A stretch of 64,000 nt of DNA, taken from assembly GCA_015066635.1 (NCBI GenBank), contig SVOA01000007.1, forward strand, positions 1-64,000. The letters run 5' to 3'. The notes below the pieces were generated by a model that saw only the letters and a list, made by a program, of their open reading frames with translations, did no database searches and was not told the origin of the DNA. The translations under genes and the position numbers were made by a program. Positions 25,892-33,813 of the stretch are shown here, piece by piece (within the stretch, counting starts at the first letter, position 1; every line of letters starts with the position of its first letter). Origin of the DNA: Oscillospiraceae bacterium. Lineage in GTDB: Bacteria; Bacillota; Clostridia; Oscillospirales; Acutalibacteraceae.

Positions 25892-26443
25892 TTATTTGCT
25901 CATATATTCCATTACTCTGGAAATAACGGAGCCGTTTGACGAATTGAGTTTTTTGTTGCCCGAAAGCACTATTTTATCCTCTCCCGAGAGGTCGATATAT
26001 TCAATTTGGTTGCCTTCCATCTTGACCATGCCGAGGTTGGTAATTGCATACTCCTCAACATTTTTAAGCGATATTACGGAATCTATTTCCATATTAAGAC
26101 GGACGTTCTCACTCTCTGCAGCCGTTATCTGAGCGTTGAGACTGAGAATTTCTCTGTCAAGCTCGTCGCCCCTGAATCTGCCGACTAAAAGCATGGCGAT
26201 CATTACTATAAACAGAGCTGCGAGTCCGATAGCCACTACGGTCTGTCTTGCCGTTACGGTCATTTCCTTTTTGACCTGTTCGTATGTCTTTTTCGGCTTT
26301 TCAACTATTTCAAGCTTAGGCTTGCGGACCGCTTTTGCCTTTTTAGGCGCAGGCGCTATTTTGCGTGCCGCGGTTGACTGTGTCGGCTCAAAAAGAGCGA
26401 AGTCATATTCGTCAAACCTGCGATATCTGACATTTGCCGCCAT
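25892..26443 (-). CDS. ftsL: FtsL-like cell division protein
   Basis: A 183-residue bitopic protein: a basic cytoplasmic region (1-90, Ala/Lys/Pro-rich), one membrane segment (about 91-112, TVVAIGLAALFIVMIAML), then an extracellular coiled-coil-like heptad stretch (LNAQITAAESENVRLNMEID) and a short C-terminal part. This layout and the place between rsmH and the PBP gene identify it as FtsL-like even though sequence similarity is weak in this family. It would bind FtsQ and a FtsB/DivIC partner. Confidence 0.8.
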   Translation of the reverse strand: MAANVRYRRFDEYDFALFEPTQSTAARKIAPAPKKAKAVRKPKLEIVEKPKKTYEQVKKEMTVTARQTVVAIGLAALFIVMIAMLLVGRFRGDELDREILSLNAQITAAESENVRLNMEIDSVISLKNVEEYAITNLGMVKMEGNQIEYIDLSGEDKIVLSGNKKLNSSNGSVISRVMEYMSK

Positions 26444-26468
26444 ACTCTCTCCCTTTCTTAATATTTTT

Positions 26469-27389
26469 TCAGTCCTTTATTTTTTCGACTGTACGAAGTC
26501 TTGCGCTGTGGGAACGCGGATTTGCTTCAAGCTCTTCCGTATCGGGCGCAAGCCCCTTTATAACTACCTTTGCCCTCGGAGTCTTTCCGCACACACAAAC
26601 AGGAAAGTCCCTGGGGCAGGTACAACCCTGTGCAAACAGGTTGAATCTCTGCTTAACCATTCTGTCCTCAAGCGAGTGGAAGGTTATTACGGAAAGCCTG
26701 CCTCCGACCCTCAGACAGTCAAACATACTGTCAAGTGCCGTATCAAGCTGCTCGAGTTCGCCGTTGACTGCAATTCGGAGAGCCTGGAAGGTTCTCCTGG
26801 CAGGGTGCGAATCTCTCATCGCCTTCTGCGGCATTGACTGCTTAATTATTTCTGTAAGTTCAAATGTTGTGTTAACAGGCTTCTGCTGCCTGTAGCTTAT
26901 TATATTGTTCGCTATGCGGTTGGCGTATCTCTCCTCGCCGTATTCGCGGAGAATTCTTGTAAGCTCGCCTACCGAAAGCGTATTTACAAGGTCCTTTGCC
27001 GAAACGCCCTGCTTGCTCATTCTCATATCAAGCTGTGCGTCCTTGTGAAATGAAAAGCCCCGTGAAGCCTCGTCAAGCTGATACGAGCTCACTCCCAGGT
27101 CGGCAAGGATTCCATCGGCTCTTTTGTCCGAAAGGATTTCCTTTATATTATTAAATGTATTATGCACTACCCTGACTCTACCGTCATTTCCGAAGCGCCC
27201 TTCGAGTATCTCAACGGCGTCGGGGTCTCTGTCAATGCAGATAAGACGTCCGTGCTCATTAAGATTGCCGAGTATCTCTGCCGAGTGTCCTCCGCCGCCT
27301 GCGGTGCAGTCAACGTAAAGCCCGTCCGGCTTAATCCTCAGCGAATCGATTGTCTGACGGAAAAGTACGGGTATATGATTAAATTCCAT
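26469..27389 (-). CDS. rsmH: 16S rRNA m4C1402 methyltransferase RsmH
   Basis: Methylates N4 of C1402 in the decoding centre of 16S rRNA. 306 residues. HIPVLFRQTID and the SAM-binding VDCTAGGGGHSAEIL are typical, as is the C-terminal ANPRSHSARLRTVEK. It begins one base after the mraZ stop without a clear ribosome binding site, so translation is probably coupled to mraZ. Second gene of the dcw operon. Confidence 0.96.
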   Translation of the reverse strand: MEFNHIPVLFRQTIDSLRIKPDGLYVDCTAGGGGHSAEILGNLNEHGRLICIDRDPDAVEILEGRFGNDGRVRVVHNTFNNIKEILSDKRADGILADLGVSSYQLDEASRGFSFHKDAQLDMRMSKQGVSAKDLVNTLSVGELTRILREYGEERYANRIANNIISYRQQKPVNTTFELTEIIKQSMPQKAMRDSHPARRTFQALRIAVNGELEQLDTALDSMFDCLRVGGRLSVITFHSLEDRMVKQRFNLFAQGCTCPRDFPVCVCGKTPRAKVVIKGLAPDTEELEANPRSHSARLRTVEKIKD

Positions 27390-27390
27390 A

Positions 27391-27804
27391 TCAGTTTATA
27401 ACTGTCGGGAAGGTATCCGAAATCGTATTGAGCTTTTCCATTTCCTTTGCATAGGTTGCAGCGTCCCAGATTTCTATTCTGTTGCCTACGCCGATAACGG
27501 TAACCTCTTTTTTAAGGTGCGCGCCCTCGCACATACGGCTGTCGAGAGTTATTCTGCCCTGCTTGTCGGTTTCAACCTTATCGACATTGGAAAAGAAGAA
27601 ACGCTGATAAGCCGCATTACGGGTTTCCATTGCCTCACGGCATTTGATTTCCCATTCTTCCTCGCCGTAAACCGCGATGAAGTTCTCTCTGGGGTCAAAG
27701 TAAAGATAGAAGCTGTCGCCGAGTTCCTGACGATACTTTGCAGGGATGAACAGACGCTTCTTGGCATCAATGGTATAATCATAGGTCTTATAGTAAAATT
27801 CCAC
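27391..27804 (-). CDS. mraZ: Transcriptional regulator MraZ
   Basis: First gene of the dcw cluster, a 137-residue protein with two SpoVT/AbrB-like half domains that forms a ring and represses its own operon. YDYTIDAKKRLFIPAKYR and VETDKQGRITLDSRM are the paired DNA-binding repeats. I choose GTG 27804 because AGGGGGG lies 8 bases before it and the protein then begins MEFYYKTYDYTID; an open frame extends further upstream without a binding site. GTGGG-type operator repeats sit in the leader. Confidence 0.93.
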   Translation of the reverse strand: MEFYYKTYDYTIDAKKRLFIPAKYRQELGDSFYLYFDPRENFIAVYGEEEWEIKCREAMETRNAAYQRFFFSNVDKVETDKQGRITLDSRMCEGAHLKKEVTVIGVGNRIEIWDAATYAKEMEKLNTISDTFPTVIN

Positions 27805-27840
27805 GTCCGTTACCCCCCTTTCGTTTTTTTCAGGAACATA

Positions 27841-27888
27841 GTGGGCGTTTAAACCACAGATTTCTACTTTTGTGGGTAAATTCCCCAC
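27841..27888 (-). promoter_or_regulatory. Putative MraZ operator boxes
   Basis: Two inverted GTGG/CCAC pairs: 27841-27857 and 27872-27888, their starts 31 bp apart. MraZ is known to bind repeated TGGG-type motifs before its own gene. The boxes cover about +5 to +52 of the predicted transcript. Confidence 0.55.
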
Positions 27889-27899
27889 CTGTTTTCTAA

Positions 27900-27928
27900 A
27901 TTATAATACGCCTGAGCAAAAAAATCAA
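27900..27928 (-). promoter_or_regulatory. Promoter of the dcw operon
   Basis: Minus-strand TTGATT (27923-27928) and TATAAT (27900-27905), 17-bp spacer. The MraZ-like boxes begin 12 bases downstream of the -10. Confidence 0.8.
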
Positions 27929-28007
27929 GCGTTTTTATGAAATTTTTATAAAATTTTCTGTTAAATTTTGGTTGATTTTAAGCCGTTTTCAGAGAGTGTA
28001 AAGTAAA

Positions 28008-28040
28008 AGCACCCTATGTTGTATCTCAACACAGGGTGCT
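28008..28040 (-). terminator. Terminator of the pncB-ppa-capA operon
   Basis: AGCACCCTRTGTTG-type stem, 28008-28021 with 28027-28040, one mismatch, followed on the minus strand by TTTTACTTT. It starts 17 bases after the capA stop and separates the operon from the dcw promoter. Confidence 0.75.
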
Positions 28041-28056
28041 TACTATATATTGTATT

Positions 28057-29253
28057 TTATTCAGCATTAAGAAACTGAGCGTCTATTATTCCGGAAACAA
28101 AATTATTTATATATTCAACGCTGAAAGCGTTCTCTTTAAGTCTGGACGCCTGCTTTTTGGCAAGCTGATCGGTATATTGGCTCAGCAGATAAACCTGAAC
28201 ATCGTCAACTCCCCTGACATAGTGGGTAACCGTGGGGAGAAATTTTACGTTGCTTATCGTTATGCTGTTGTTTGCAAAGTCCTTGGTAACGGTGTATTTA
28301 ATCATACCGCCTACCACCCTTGCGGGCGTATTCTGCTGAGAAATGAAATTGCCAAGCGAGAAGGCGACGAGAGTTCTGCCGCCGTCGTCTCTGTCAATAA
28401 ACTCGACGGGCTGAATAACGTGGGGATGGTGTCCTATTATGACATCCGCACCCCAGTTCGCCATCTTGACGGCGAGATTTCTCTGGTCCTGCGTGGGCGT
28501 TGTCTGATACTCGTTGCCCCAGTGAATATTGACGAGCACCATATCGCATTCCGCTTTTGTCTTTTCTATCTTGGCTTTTATAACGTCCTCCTCGGAGGAG
28601 TAGATTATACGAAGCTCGCTGTCCGCAGGAAGCGAAAGACCGTTTGTATATTGAGTAATACCTATAAGACCGATTTTAAGTCCGTTTGACTCAATGAATT
28701 CCACCGCGTCTCTCTCAGCCGCATTTTTATATGCGCCCGTTCTTGTAACGGACTCTATCGAATCCCAATACGCTATCGCCTCGGAAAGACCCTTTGAGGT
28801 CTTGTCAAGCATATGGTTGTTTGCCATGGCTATAACGTCAAAGCCGGCTTTGACTATTTCGCTGCCGACCTCCTTGGGGGAGTTAAACAGCGGATAACCC
28901 GAGGGCGCATAGCTCTCTGCAATAACGGTTTCCTGATTTATTGTGGCAACGTCAGCCGCCGAAACGGTATCGACTATGTTTCTGTAACAAAGAGAGAAGT
29001 CATAACCGTTGCCGCCTGCTCTGGCTTTTGCCTGCTCGTAAATTCCGTCATGTATAAGATTATCGCCTGCCGAAATAAAATTAACGCTTATCTGTCTTGT
29101 GTCGGCTTCGGTTGTCTGCTCCTGTGTCGTAACCTCTGCCGAGACAGGCACGGACTTCTCGCCGACCTTGTCCCCGAAAGCGACTACAATTCCGAAAAGC
29201 ACTACAACCGTCAGCACAAGCGCAAAGAATATTCTTGCTTCCTTATTTCTCAT
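28057..29253 (-). CDS. CapA-like (PGA_cap) metallophosphatase family protein
   Basis: A 398-residue protein with an N-terminal membrane anchor (about 8-27) and a Thr/Glu-rich linker, then a CapA/PgsA-type calcineurin-like domain: SAGDNLIHDG, NQETVI, MANNHMLD, NIHWGNEY and IGHHPHVIQP are the metal-binding motifs, and FSLGNFI is typical. Family members are linked to poly-gamma-glutamate capsules, but no capB or capC is near, so a role in capsule is not supported. It lies 23 bases behind ppa. ATG 29253 gives better spacing to GGGGG than the ATG one codon upstream. Confidence 0.88.
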   Translation of the reverse strand: MRNKEARIFFALVLTVVVLFGIVVAFGDKVGEKSVPVSAEVTTQEQTTEADTRQISVNFISAGDNLIHDGIYEQAKARAGGNGYDFSLCYRNIVDTVSAADVATINQETVIAESYAPSGYPLFNSPKEVGSEIVKAGFDVIAMANNHMLDKTSKGLSEAIAYWDSIESVTRTGAYKNAAERDAVEFIESNGLKIGLIGITQYTNGLSLPADSELRIIYSSEEDVIKAKIEKTKAECDMVLVNIHWGNEYQTTPTQDQRNLAVKMANWGADVIIGHHPHVIQPVEFIDRDDGGRTLVAFSLGNFISQQNTPARVVGGMIKYTVTKDFANNSITISNVKFLPTVTHYVRGVDDVQVYLLSQYTDQLAKKQASRLKENAFSVEYINNFVSGIIDAQFLNAE

Positions 29254-29276
29254 CATTTACCCCCAAAAAGCGTCCT

Positions 29277-29807
29277 TTATTTTGCAAACTTCCTGTTGTA
29301 TCTGTCTATTGAGTCCTCGATAATATCAACCGCGGAAAGAACTCCCTTAACCTCGTCAATGTCGGTTGACTTGCCCTCAAGGGTTTTATAGACCGAGAAG
29401 AAATGCTGCATTTCCTGAAAAATATGCGCAGGCAGCTGTGAGATGTCCCTGTACTCGTTATACGTCGGGTCATTAAAGGGAATCGCTATAATTTTATAGT
29501 CGGCCTCTCCCCCGTCAAACATTGAGATTACGCCTATCGGGTAGCAGGTAACGAGGGCCATGGGCTCTATCTGTTCGGAGCAGAGGACAAGTACGTCAAG
29601 CGGGTCGTTGTCATCCGCATAGGTTCTCGGAATAAAGCCGTAGTTTGCAGGATAGTGCGTCGAGGTGTAAAGAACGCGGTCAAGACGCAGCATACCCGTT
29701 TCCTTGTCAAGCTCATATTTCATTTTACTGCCCTTGCTGATTTCAATTACGGCGTCAAACTTTTTTCTCGTAATTCTTGCAGGATCAATATCGTGCCAAA
29801 TATTCAT
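29277..29807 (-). CDS. ppa: Inorganic pyrophosphatase, family I
   Basis: Hydrolyses pyrophosphate to two phosphates, pulling biosynthetic reactions forward. 176 residues. ISKGSKMKYELDKETGML, YPANYGFIPRT and the acidic DDNDPLDVLVL are the family I signature and metal site. It overlaps the pncB stop by one base. The pairing makes sense because PncB releases pyrophosphate. Confidence 0.95.
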   Translation of the reverse strand: MNIWHDIDPARITRKKFDAVIEISKGSKMKYELDKETGMLRLDRVLYTSTHYPANYGFIPRTYADDNDPLDVLVLCSEQIEPMALVTCYPIGVISMFDGGEADYKIIAIPFNDPTYNEYRDISQLPAHIFQEMQHFFSVYKTLEGKSTDIDEVKGVLSAVDIIEDSIDRYNRKFAK

Positions 29808-31258
29808 TATTTCACAACTCCTTTATACTCCTCAATAAGCTGATTTCTTACCCTCCATAGCTCCTTTGACAAATCGACATAGTATTTATGAGGATTTTCA
29901 AAGCGCTTGACCTCGTCCCAGAGGGTGTCAATCTGCTCGGAGCAGTACTCTCTGATTTCCTCAAGACTCGGCTCGTCATATACGCATTTTCCGTTTTCAA
30001 AAATTTTAACGAGAAGCGGACGAACTACAAAGCTCTCAACGTCCTTGCGCTTCCATGTGAAGTCGGGGTCAAACAGCGTATACGGCTTGGTCTCGTCAAC
30101 GGTTTCCCCGTCAAGGGTAAGCACATCCGCTATCGCCTTGCCCGAATTCATATCAAAAAGTCTGTAAACGCTCTTTGATGACGGAATTGTAATTTTGCTG
30201 ACATTTTCCGAAAGATTTATCTTGGGTATTACCTTGCCGTCCTTCTCGACCGCACAGAGCTTATATACTCCGCTGAAAAGAGGGCTGGACGCAGAAGTTA
30301 TCAGCCTCTCGCCGACAATAAAGCAGTCAACCTTTGCCCCCTGAGAAACCATATCGCCGATAAGGTACTCGTCAAGCGAATTCGACGCCATAATGTCGCA
30401 GTCGGGATAGCCCGCCTCGTCAAGCATCTTTCTGGCGCGCTTTGACAGATAAGTTATATCGCCCGAATCAATTCTGACGCTCTTCGGTCTTTTGCCCATA
30501 GGCAGAAGCACGTTGTCAAACGCCTTAATCGCATTCGGGATGCCCGAACGGATTGTGTCATAGGTATCCACCACAACGGAACACTCGTCGGGATAGCGCT
30601 TTGCATACTCGCAGAAAGCCTCGTATTCAGAGTCGAACATCTGAACCCAGCTGTGTATCATGGTGCTTACGCACGGGATACCGAATTCCATCTCGGGAAC
30701 CAGCCCCGAGGTCATGGAACAGCCGCCTATATATGCCGCCCTCGCGCCGTAAACTGCCTGCGAGGTTCCCTGCGCCCTTCTTGTGCCGTACTCGGCGACA
30801 ACCGTTCCGTGAGCCGCGCGTACAAGTCTGTTTGCCTTGGTTGCAATAAGACTCTGCTGATTTATCAGCATAAGCAGCGCCGTCTCTATAAGCTGAGCCT
30901 GAACTACGGGTCCTCTGACCTTTACAACGGGCTCGTTAGGGAATATGGGCGTTCCCTCGGGTACCGCCCAGACGTCGCAGGTAAATTTAAAATCTTTTAA
31001 ATACTCAAGGAAGCTTTCGCTGACTCCCTTGCCTCTGAGGAATTCAATATCCTCCTCGGAGAATTTAATATTTTTTAGATACTCGATAACCTGCGAAAGA
31101 CCTGCCATTACAGCAAAGCCGCCCCTGTCGGGCACCTTGCGGAAGAAAAGGTCAAAATAGGCTATGGTATCACGCGACGGACTGTTAAAAAAGCCGTCCG
31201 CCGTCTTAATCTCGTAAAATTCCGTAAGCATTGAAAATACATTGAATTTATCTGTCAC
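29807..31258 (-). CDS. pncB: Nicotinate phosphoribosyltransferase
   Basis: Joins nicotinate and PRPP to give nicotinate mononucleotide in NAD salvage. 483 residues. EYGTRRAQG, GCSMTSG and VRIDSGD are family motifs (the last for the phosphoribosyl group). GTG 31258 is chosen because GAGGTG lies 7 bases before it; a TTG two codons earlier is too close to the binding site. First gene of pncB-ppa-capA with its own promoter. Confidence 0.94.
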   Translation of the reverse strand: MTDKFNVFSMLTEFYEIKTADGFFNSPSRDTIAYFDLFFRKVPDRGGFAVMAGLSQVIEYLKNIKFSEEDIEFLRGKGVSESFLEYLKDFKFTCDVWAVPEGTPIFPNEPVVKVRGPVVQAQLIETALLMLINQQSLIATKANRLVRAAHGTVVAEYGTRRAQGTSQAVYGARAAYIGGCSMTSGLVPEMEFGIPCVSTMIHSWVQMFDSEYEAFCEYAKRYPDECSVVVDTYDTIRSGIPNAIKAFDNVLLPMGKRPKSVRIDSGDITYLSKRARKMLDEAGYPDCDIMASNSLDEYLIGDMVSQGAKVDCFIVGERLITSASSPLFSGVYKLCAVEKDGKVIPKINLSENVSKITIPSSKSVYRLFDMNSGKAIADVLTLDGETVDETKPYTLFDPDFTWKRKDVESFVVRPLLVKIFENGKCVYDEPSLEEIREYCSEQIDTLWDEVKRFENPHKYYVDLSKELWRVRNQLIEEYKGVVK

Positions 31259-31282
31259 AGTCAAGCACCTCTTTTAATAGAA

Positions 31283-31311
31283 ATTATATCATATTATTTT
31301 TACTATGGCAA
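31283..31311 (-). promoter_or_regulatory. Promoter of pncB-ppa-capA
   Basis: Minus-strand TTGCCA (31306-31311) and TATAAT (31283-31288), 17-bp spacer. It is back-to-back with the promoter of the plus-strand gene. Confidence 0.75.
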
Positions 31312-31318
31312 ACACTTA

Positions 31319-31347
31319 TTGCATATAAACGAGAATTGTTTTATAAT
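31319..31347 (+). promoter_or_regulatory. Promoter of the polytopic membrane protein gene
   Basis: TTGCAT (31319-31324) and TATAAT (31342-31347), 17-bp spacer, 30 bases before the start codon. Confidence 0.75.
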
Positions 31348-31377
31348 ATCCTGCGTAACAACAAAAGGAGAGAAAAT

Positions 31378-32886
31378 ATGCTGAATTTTATTGCCGTATT
31401 GATTTTTGCGTTTGCCGTATTCTCGCTTGTTTCGGTAAAATGCGGATTTTACAAAACGGAATATGACAGCCGCAACGCCCGACACAATGCGCTTATGGTT
31501 TTGGGCGCAGTTCTGCTCGGCTGTTTTAGTTTAGTTATTTTTTATCTATTAAAAGAAAACTCTCTGATGTACCCCTTCGCAAAGCCCCTGATAAACTGCA
31601 ACCCTTATGAGCAGATGTTTGATGCGCTGATGAAAAAGCAGCTTTACCTTGACATAGAACCCGAGGAAGCGCTGCTGCGTATGGCTAACCCCTATGATAC
31701 GGAGTTAAGGAATTCTCTGGGCGTCAGCTATCTCTGGGACAGAGCGTTTTATAACGGGCATTACTATTCGTACTTCGGTATTGCTCCGCTGATACTTATT
31801 TACTTCCCGTTTTACTTTATCACGGGAAAGGTTCCCGCGCCGCAGACGGTATGCCTTATCATAAGTCTTGTTTTCATCCCCCTTTGCACCGCCCTTACGG
31901 TCAGGGTCGGCAGAGTTTTTGCAAAAAAGGTAAACTTATATATACTGTTCTTTTCGGTCTTTGCTTGCACCTCGGGAAGTCTTATCTTTATGGTGCAGTC
32001 AAGCGCGGACTTCTATTATATAGCGGTTGCCTCGGGACTTCTTTTCCTTGCGGCGTTTCTGTATTTCACGGTCTGCGCGCACGAAAAAGACGAATACAAA
32101 AAGAAAGCGTTGTATTTCTTTTTGTCGGGAATAAGTCTCGTGCTTCTCACGGCGTCAAGACCGAATCTTGCGATTTATTTTGTTACTGCAGTTCCCGTCT
32201 ATCTGTCGGTGCTTTTCGGTAAAGAATTCAAAATATCGGAAAAGGCGGTTCAGGTGCTGTCCTTTGCCGTCCCCGTAACGGCAGGCGCCGCGGCGATAAT
32301 GTATTATAATTACGCGAGATTCGGCAGCGTATTTGAATTCGGCGCGACCTATCAGCTGACGGTGCATGACGTCGGGGACTACTCCTTCTCCCCTGCTCTG
32401 ATAATGCCTGCGCTGTATTTTTACTTCTTTAAAATGCCGAGGTTTACCTCGGAAGCGCCGTTCCTCGAGCTGCCGTTTATCAGACCCGACACAGGCAGCA
32501 AATATCTCTATGTTACCTCAACCGTCGGCGCTTTTGCCTTTTTGCAGAACTGGGTTTGCGTTTTCTCTCCCGCCGTACTTACGGGACAGAAGGACAGGGT
32601 TAAAAAGGGCTTTATTGCGCTGTCGCTTATATGCACTCTCATACTTGCATATTACGATATATGTTTTGCGGGCATCAACCTGAGATACCTTGCGGATATT
32701 TCCCTCGTTCTGATACTTGTTTCATCGGTACTGCTTGAGGATATTTATACAAATATAAAAAAGGAACAGACTAAAAAACCGGCGTATATCATTATACTGT
32801 TTTTAATGCTTCTCAGCTTTATTTTCGGACTTATGCTTGTATTGAATAACGAAAGAGATTACCTTTTTAAAAAATATTTGAAATAA
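31378..32886 (+). CDS. Polytopic membrane protein, possibly GT-C glycosyltransferase
   Basis: A 502-residue protein with about eleven membrane segments. The first large outer loop contains NPYDTELRNSLGVSYLWDRAFYNGHYYSYFG, a pattern (Asp followed by GHYYSYFG) seen in uncharacterised membrane proteins with GT-C-like topology; a role in glycosyl transfer to a surface polymer is possible but not shown. Start 31378 is supported by GGAGA upstream; an in-frame codon at 31336 would place the start inside the -10 region. Monocistronic. Confidence 0.75.
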   Translation: MLNFIAVLIFAFAVFSLVSVKCGFYKTEYDSRNARHNALMVLGAVLLGCFSLVIFYLLKENSLMYPFAKPLINCNPYEQMFDALMKKQLYLDIEPEEALLRMANPYDTELRNSLGVSYLWDRAFYNGHYYSYFGIAPLILIYFPFYFITGKVPAPQTVCLIISLVFIPLCTALTVRVGRVFAKKVNLYILFFSVFACTSGSLIFMVQSSADFYYIAVASGLLFLAAFLYFTVCAHEKDEYKKKALYFFLSGISLVLLTASRPNLAIYFVTAVPVYLSVLFGKEFKISEKAVQVLSFAVPVTAGAAAIMYYNYARFGSVFEFGATYQLTVHDVGDYSFSPALIMPALYFYFFKMPRFTSEAPFLELPFIRPDTGSKYLYVTSTVGAFAFLQNWVCVFSPAVLTGQKDRVKKGFIALSLICTLILAYYDICFAGINLRYLADISLVLILVSSVLLEDIYTNIKKEQTKKPAYIIILFLMLLSFIFGLMLVLNNERDYLFKKYLK

Positions 32887-32900
32887 AGGTCTGTTTTTTG

Positions 32901-32929
32901 TTGCAAAAAAGAACTCTTCGGCATATAAT
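32901..32929 (+). promoter_or_regulatory. Promoter of the ZIP transporter gene
   Basis: TTGCAA (32901-32906) and TATAAT (32924-32929), 17-bp spacer. Confidence 0.8.
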
Positions 32930-32933
32930 GTTA

Positions 32934-32955
32934 TTAGTTAGCATATGCTAACTAA
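32934..32955 (+). promoter_or_regulatory. 22-bp palindromic operator, DtxR/MntR-like
   Basis: A perfect 22-bp palindrome with half site TTAGTTAGCAT starting 5 bases after the -10, so it covers the transcription start. Its TTAGTTAG/CTAACTAA arms resemble sites of DtxR-family metal-dependent repressors (consensus TTAGGTTAG-type arms). Confidence 0.7.
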
Positions 32956-32988
32956 ACTGTCATAACTGTATGCTGAAGGAGTTTTAAA

Positions 32989-33762
32989 ATGTTGGCTTTA
33001 GGATTGCTCATCCCGTTTGCAGGTACGCTTCTCGGCTCTGCAACGGTGTTTTTAATGAGAAATAAAATAAACGAAAGACTTGAGAAAATACTGCTCGGCT
33101 TTGCTTCGGGAGTTATGATAGCGGCTTCGGTCTGGTCGCTGCTTATCCCGTCCATAGAGCAGTCAGGCGGCAAGGCGCTTCGCTTTTTGCCTGCCGCGGT
33201 GGGCTTTCTGTCGGGTATAGCTTTTTTACTTATACTCGACACCGTAATTCCCCATCTGCACATAAAGAGCAATTCCGAGGAAGGAATAAATACAGGGAAA
33301 TTCAGCAAAACAGCCATGCTGATTTTTGCCGTAACGCTTCACAACATCCCCGAGGGTATGGCTGTCGGCGTTGCGCTGGCGGCGGCTATGGGCAGAGATT
33401 CGGGTATAACGCTCGCATCCTCCATGGCTCTTTCGCTCGGAATAGCAATACAGAATTTCCCCGAGGGCGCAATTATCTCAATGCCGTTAAAATCAAACGG
33501 CGCAGGTAAACTGAAAGCGTTTGCGCTCGGAGGACTGTCGGGCGCGGTCGAACCCGTTTTCGGTCTGATAACCCTGCTTATCACAAGCGCCGTTATTACC
33601 GCCCTGCCTTATCTGCTCGCTTTTGCCGCCGGCGCTATGATTTATGTGGTAATTGAGGAGCTTATCCCCGAGTCGCAGACGGGAAAGCACTCAAATTCGG
33701 CTACCGTAGGCGCTGCGCTCGGCTTTGTGCTGATGATGGCGCTTGACGTTCAGTTCGGATAA
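32989..33762 (+). CDS. ZIP family metal ion transporter
   Basis: A 257-residue membrane protein with eight predicted segments, importing divalent metal ions (Zn, Fe or Mn). The metal-binding helix motifs HNIPEGMAVGVAL (residues around 117) and FPEGAIISMPL (around 157) are both present, as in the ZupT/GufA group. AAGGAG precedes the ATG. The promoter operator suggests repression when metal is plentiful; the DtxR-like site points to Mn or Fe more than Zn, but this is inference. A UUCG-loop terminator follows. Confidence 0.92.
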   Translation: MLALGLLIPFAGTLLGSATVFLMRNKINERLEKILLGFASGVMIAASVWSLLIPSIEQSGGKALRFLPAAVGFLSGIAFLLILDTVIPHLHIKSNSEEGINTGKFSKTAMLIFAVTLHNIPEGMAVGVALAAAMGRDSGITLASSMALSLGIAIQNFPEGAIISMPLKSNGAGKLKAFALGGLSGAVEPVFGLITLLITSAVITALPYLLAFAAGAMIYVVIEELIPESQTGKHSNSATVGAALGFVLMMALDVQFG

Positions 33763-33773
33763 ACAGGCATAAA

Positions 33774-33806
33774 AAAGCCGTACCTTCGGGTACGGCTTTC
33801 TTTTTT
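33774..33806. terminator. Bidirectional terminator with TTCG loop
   Basis: AAAGCCGTACC (33774-33784) pairs with GGTACGGCTTT (33789-33799) around a TTCG tetraloop; T-run on the plus strand and A-run (T on minus) on the other side. It serves the ZIP gene and the convergent kinase gene. Confidence 0.92.
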
Positions 33807-33813
33807 TGAATTA

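Noticed and set aside
28057..29253. Capsule (poly-gamma-glutamate) synthesis locus
   Set aside because: Only the CapA-like gene is present; capB, capC and capE are missing, and neighbours are NAD salvage and pyrophosphatase genes.
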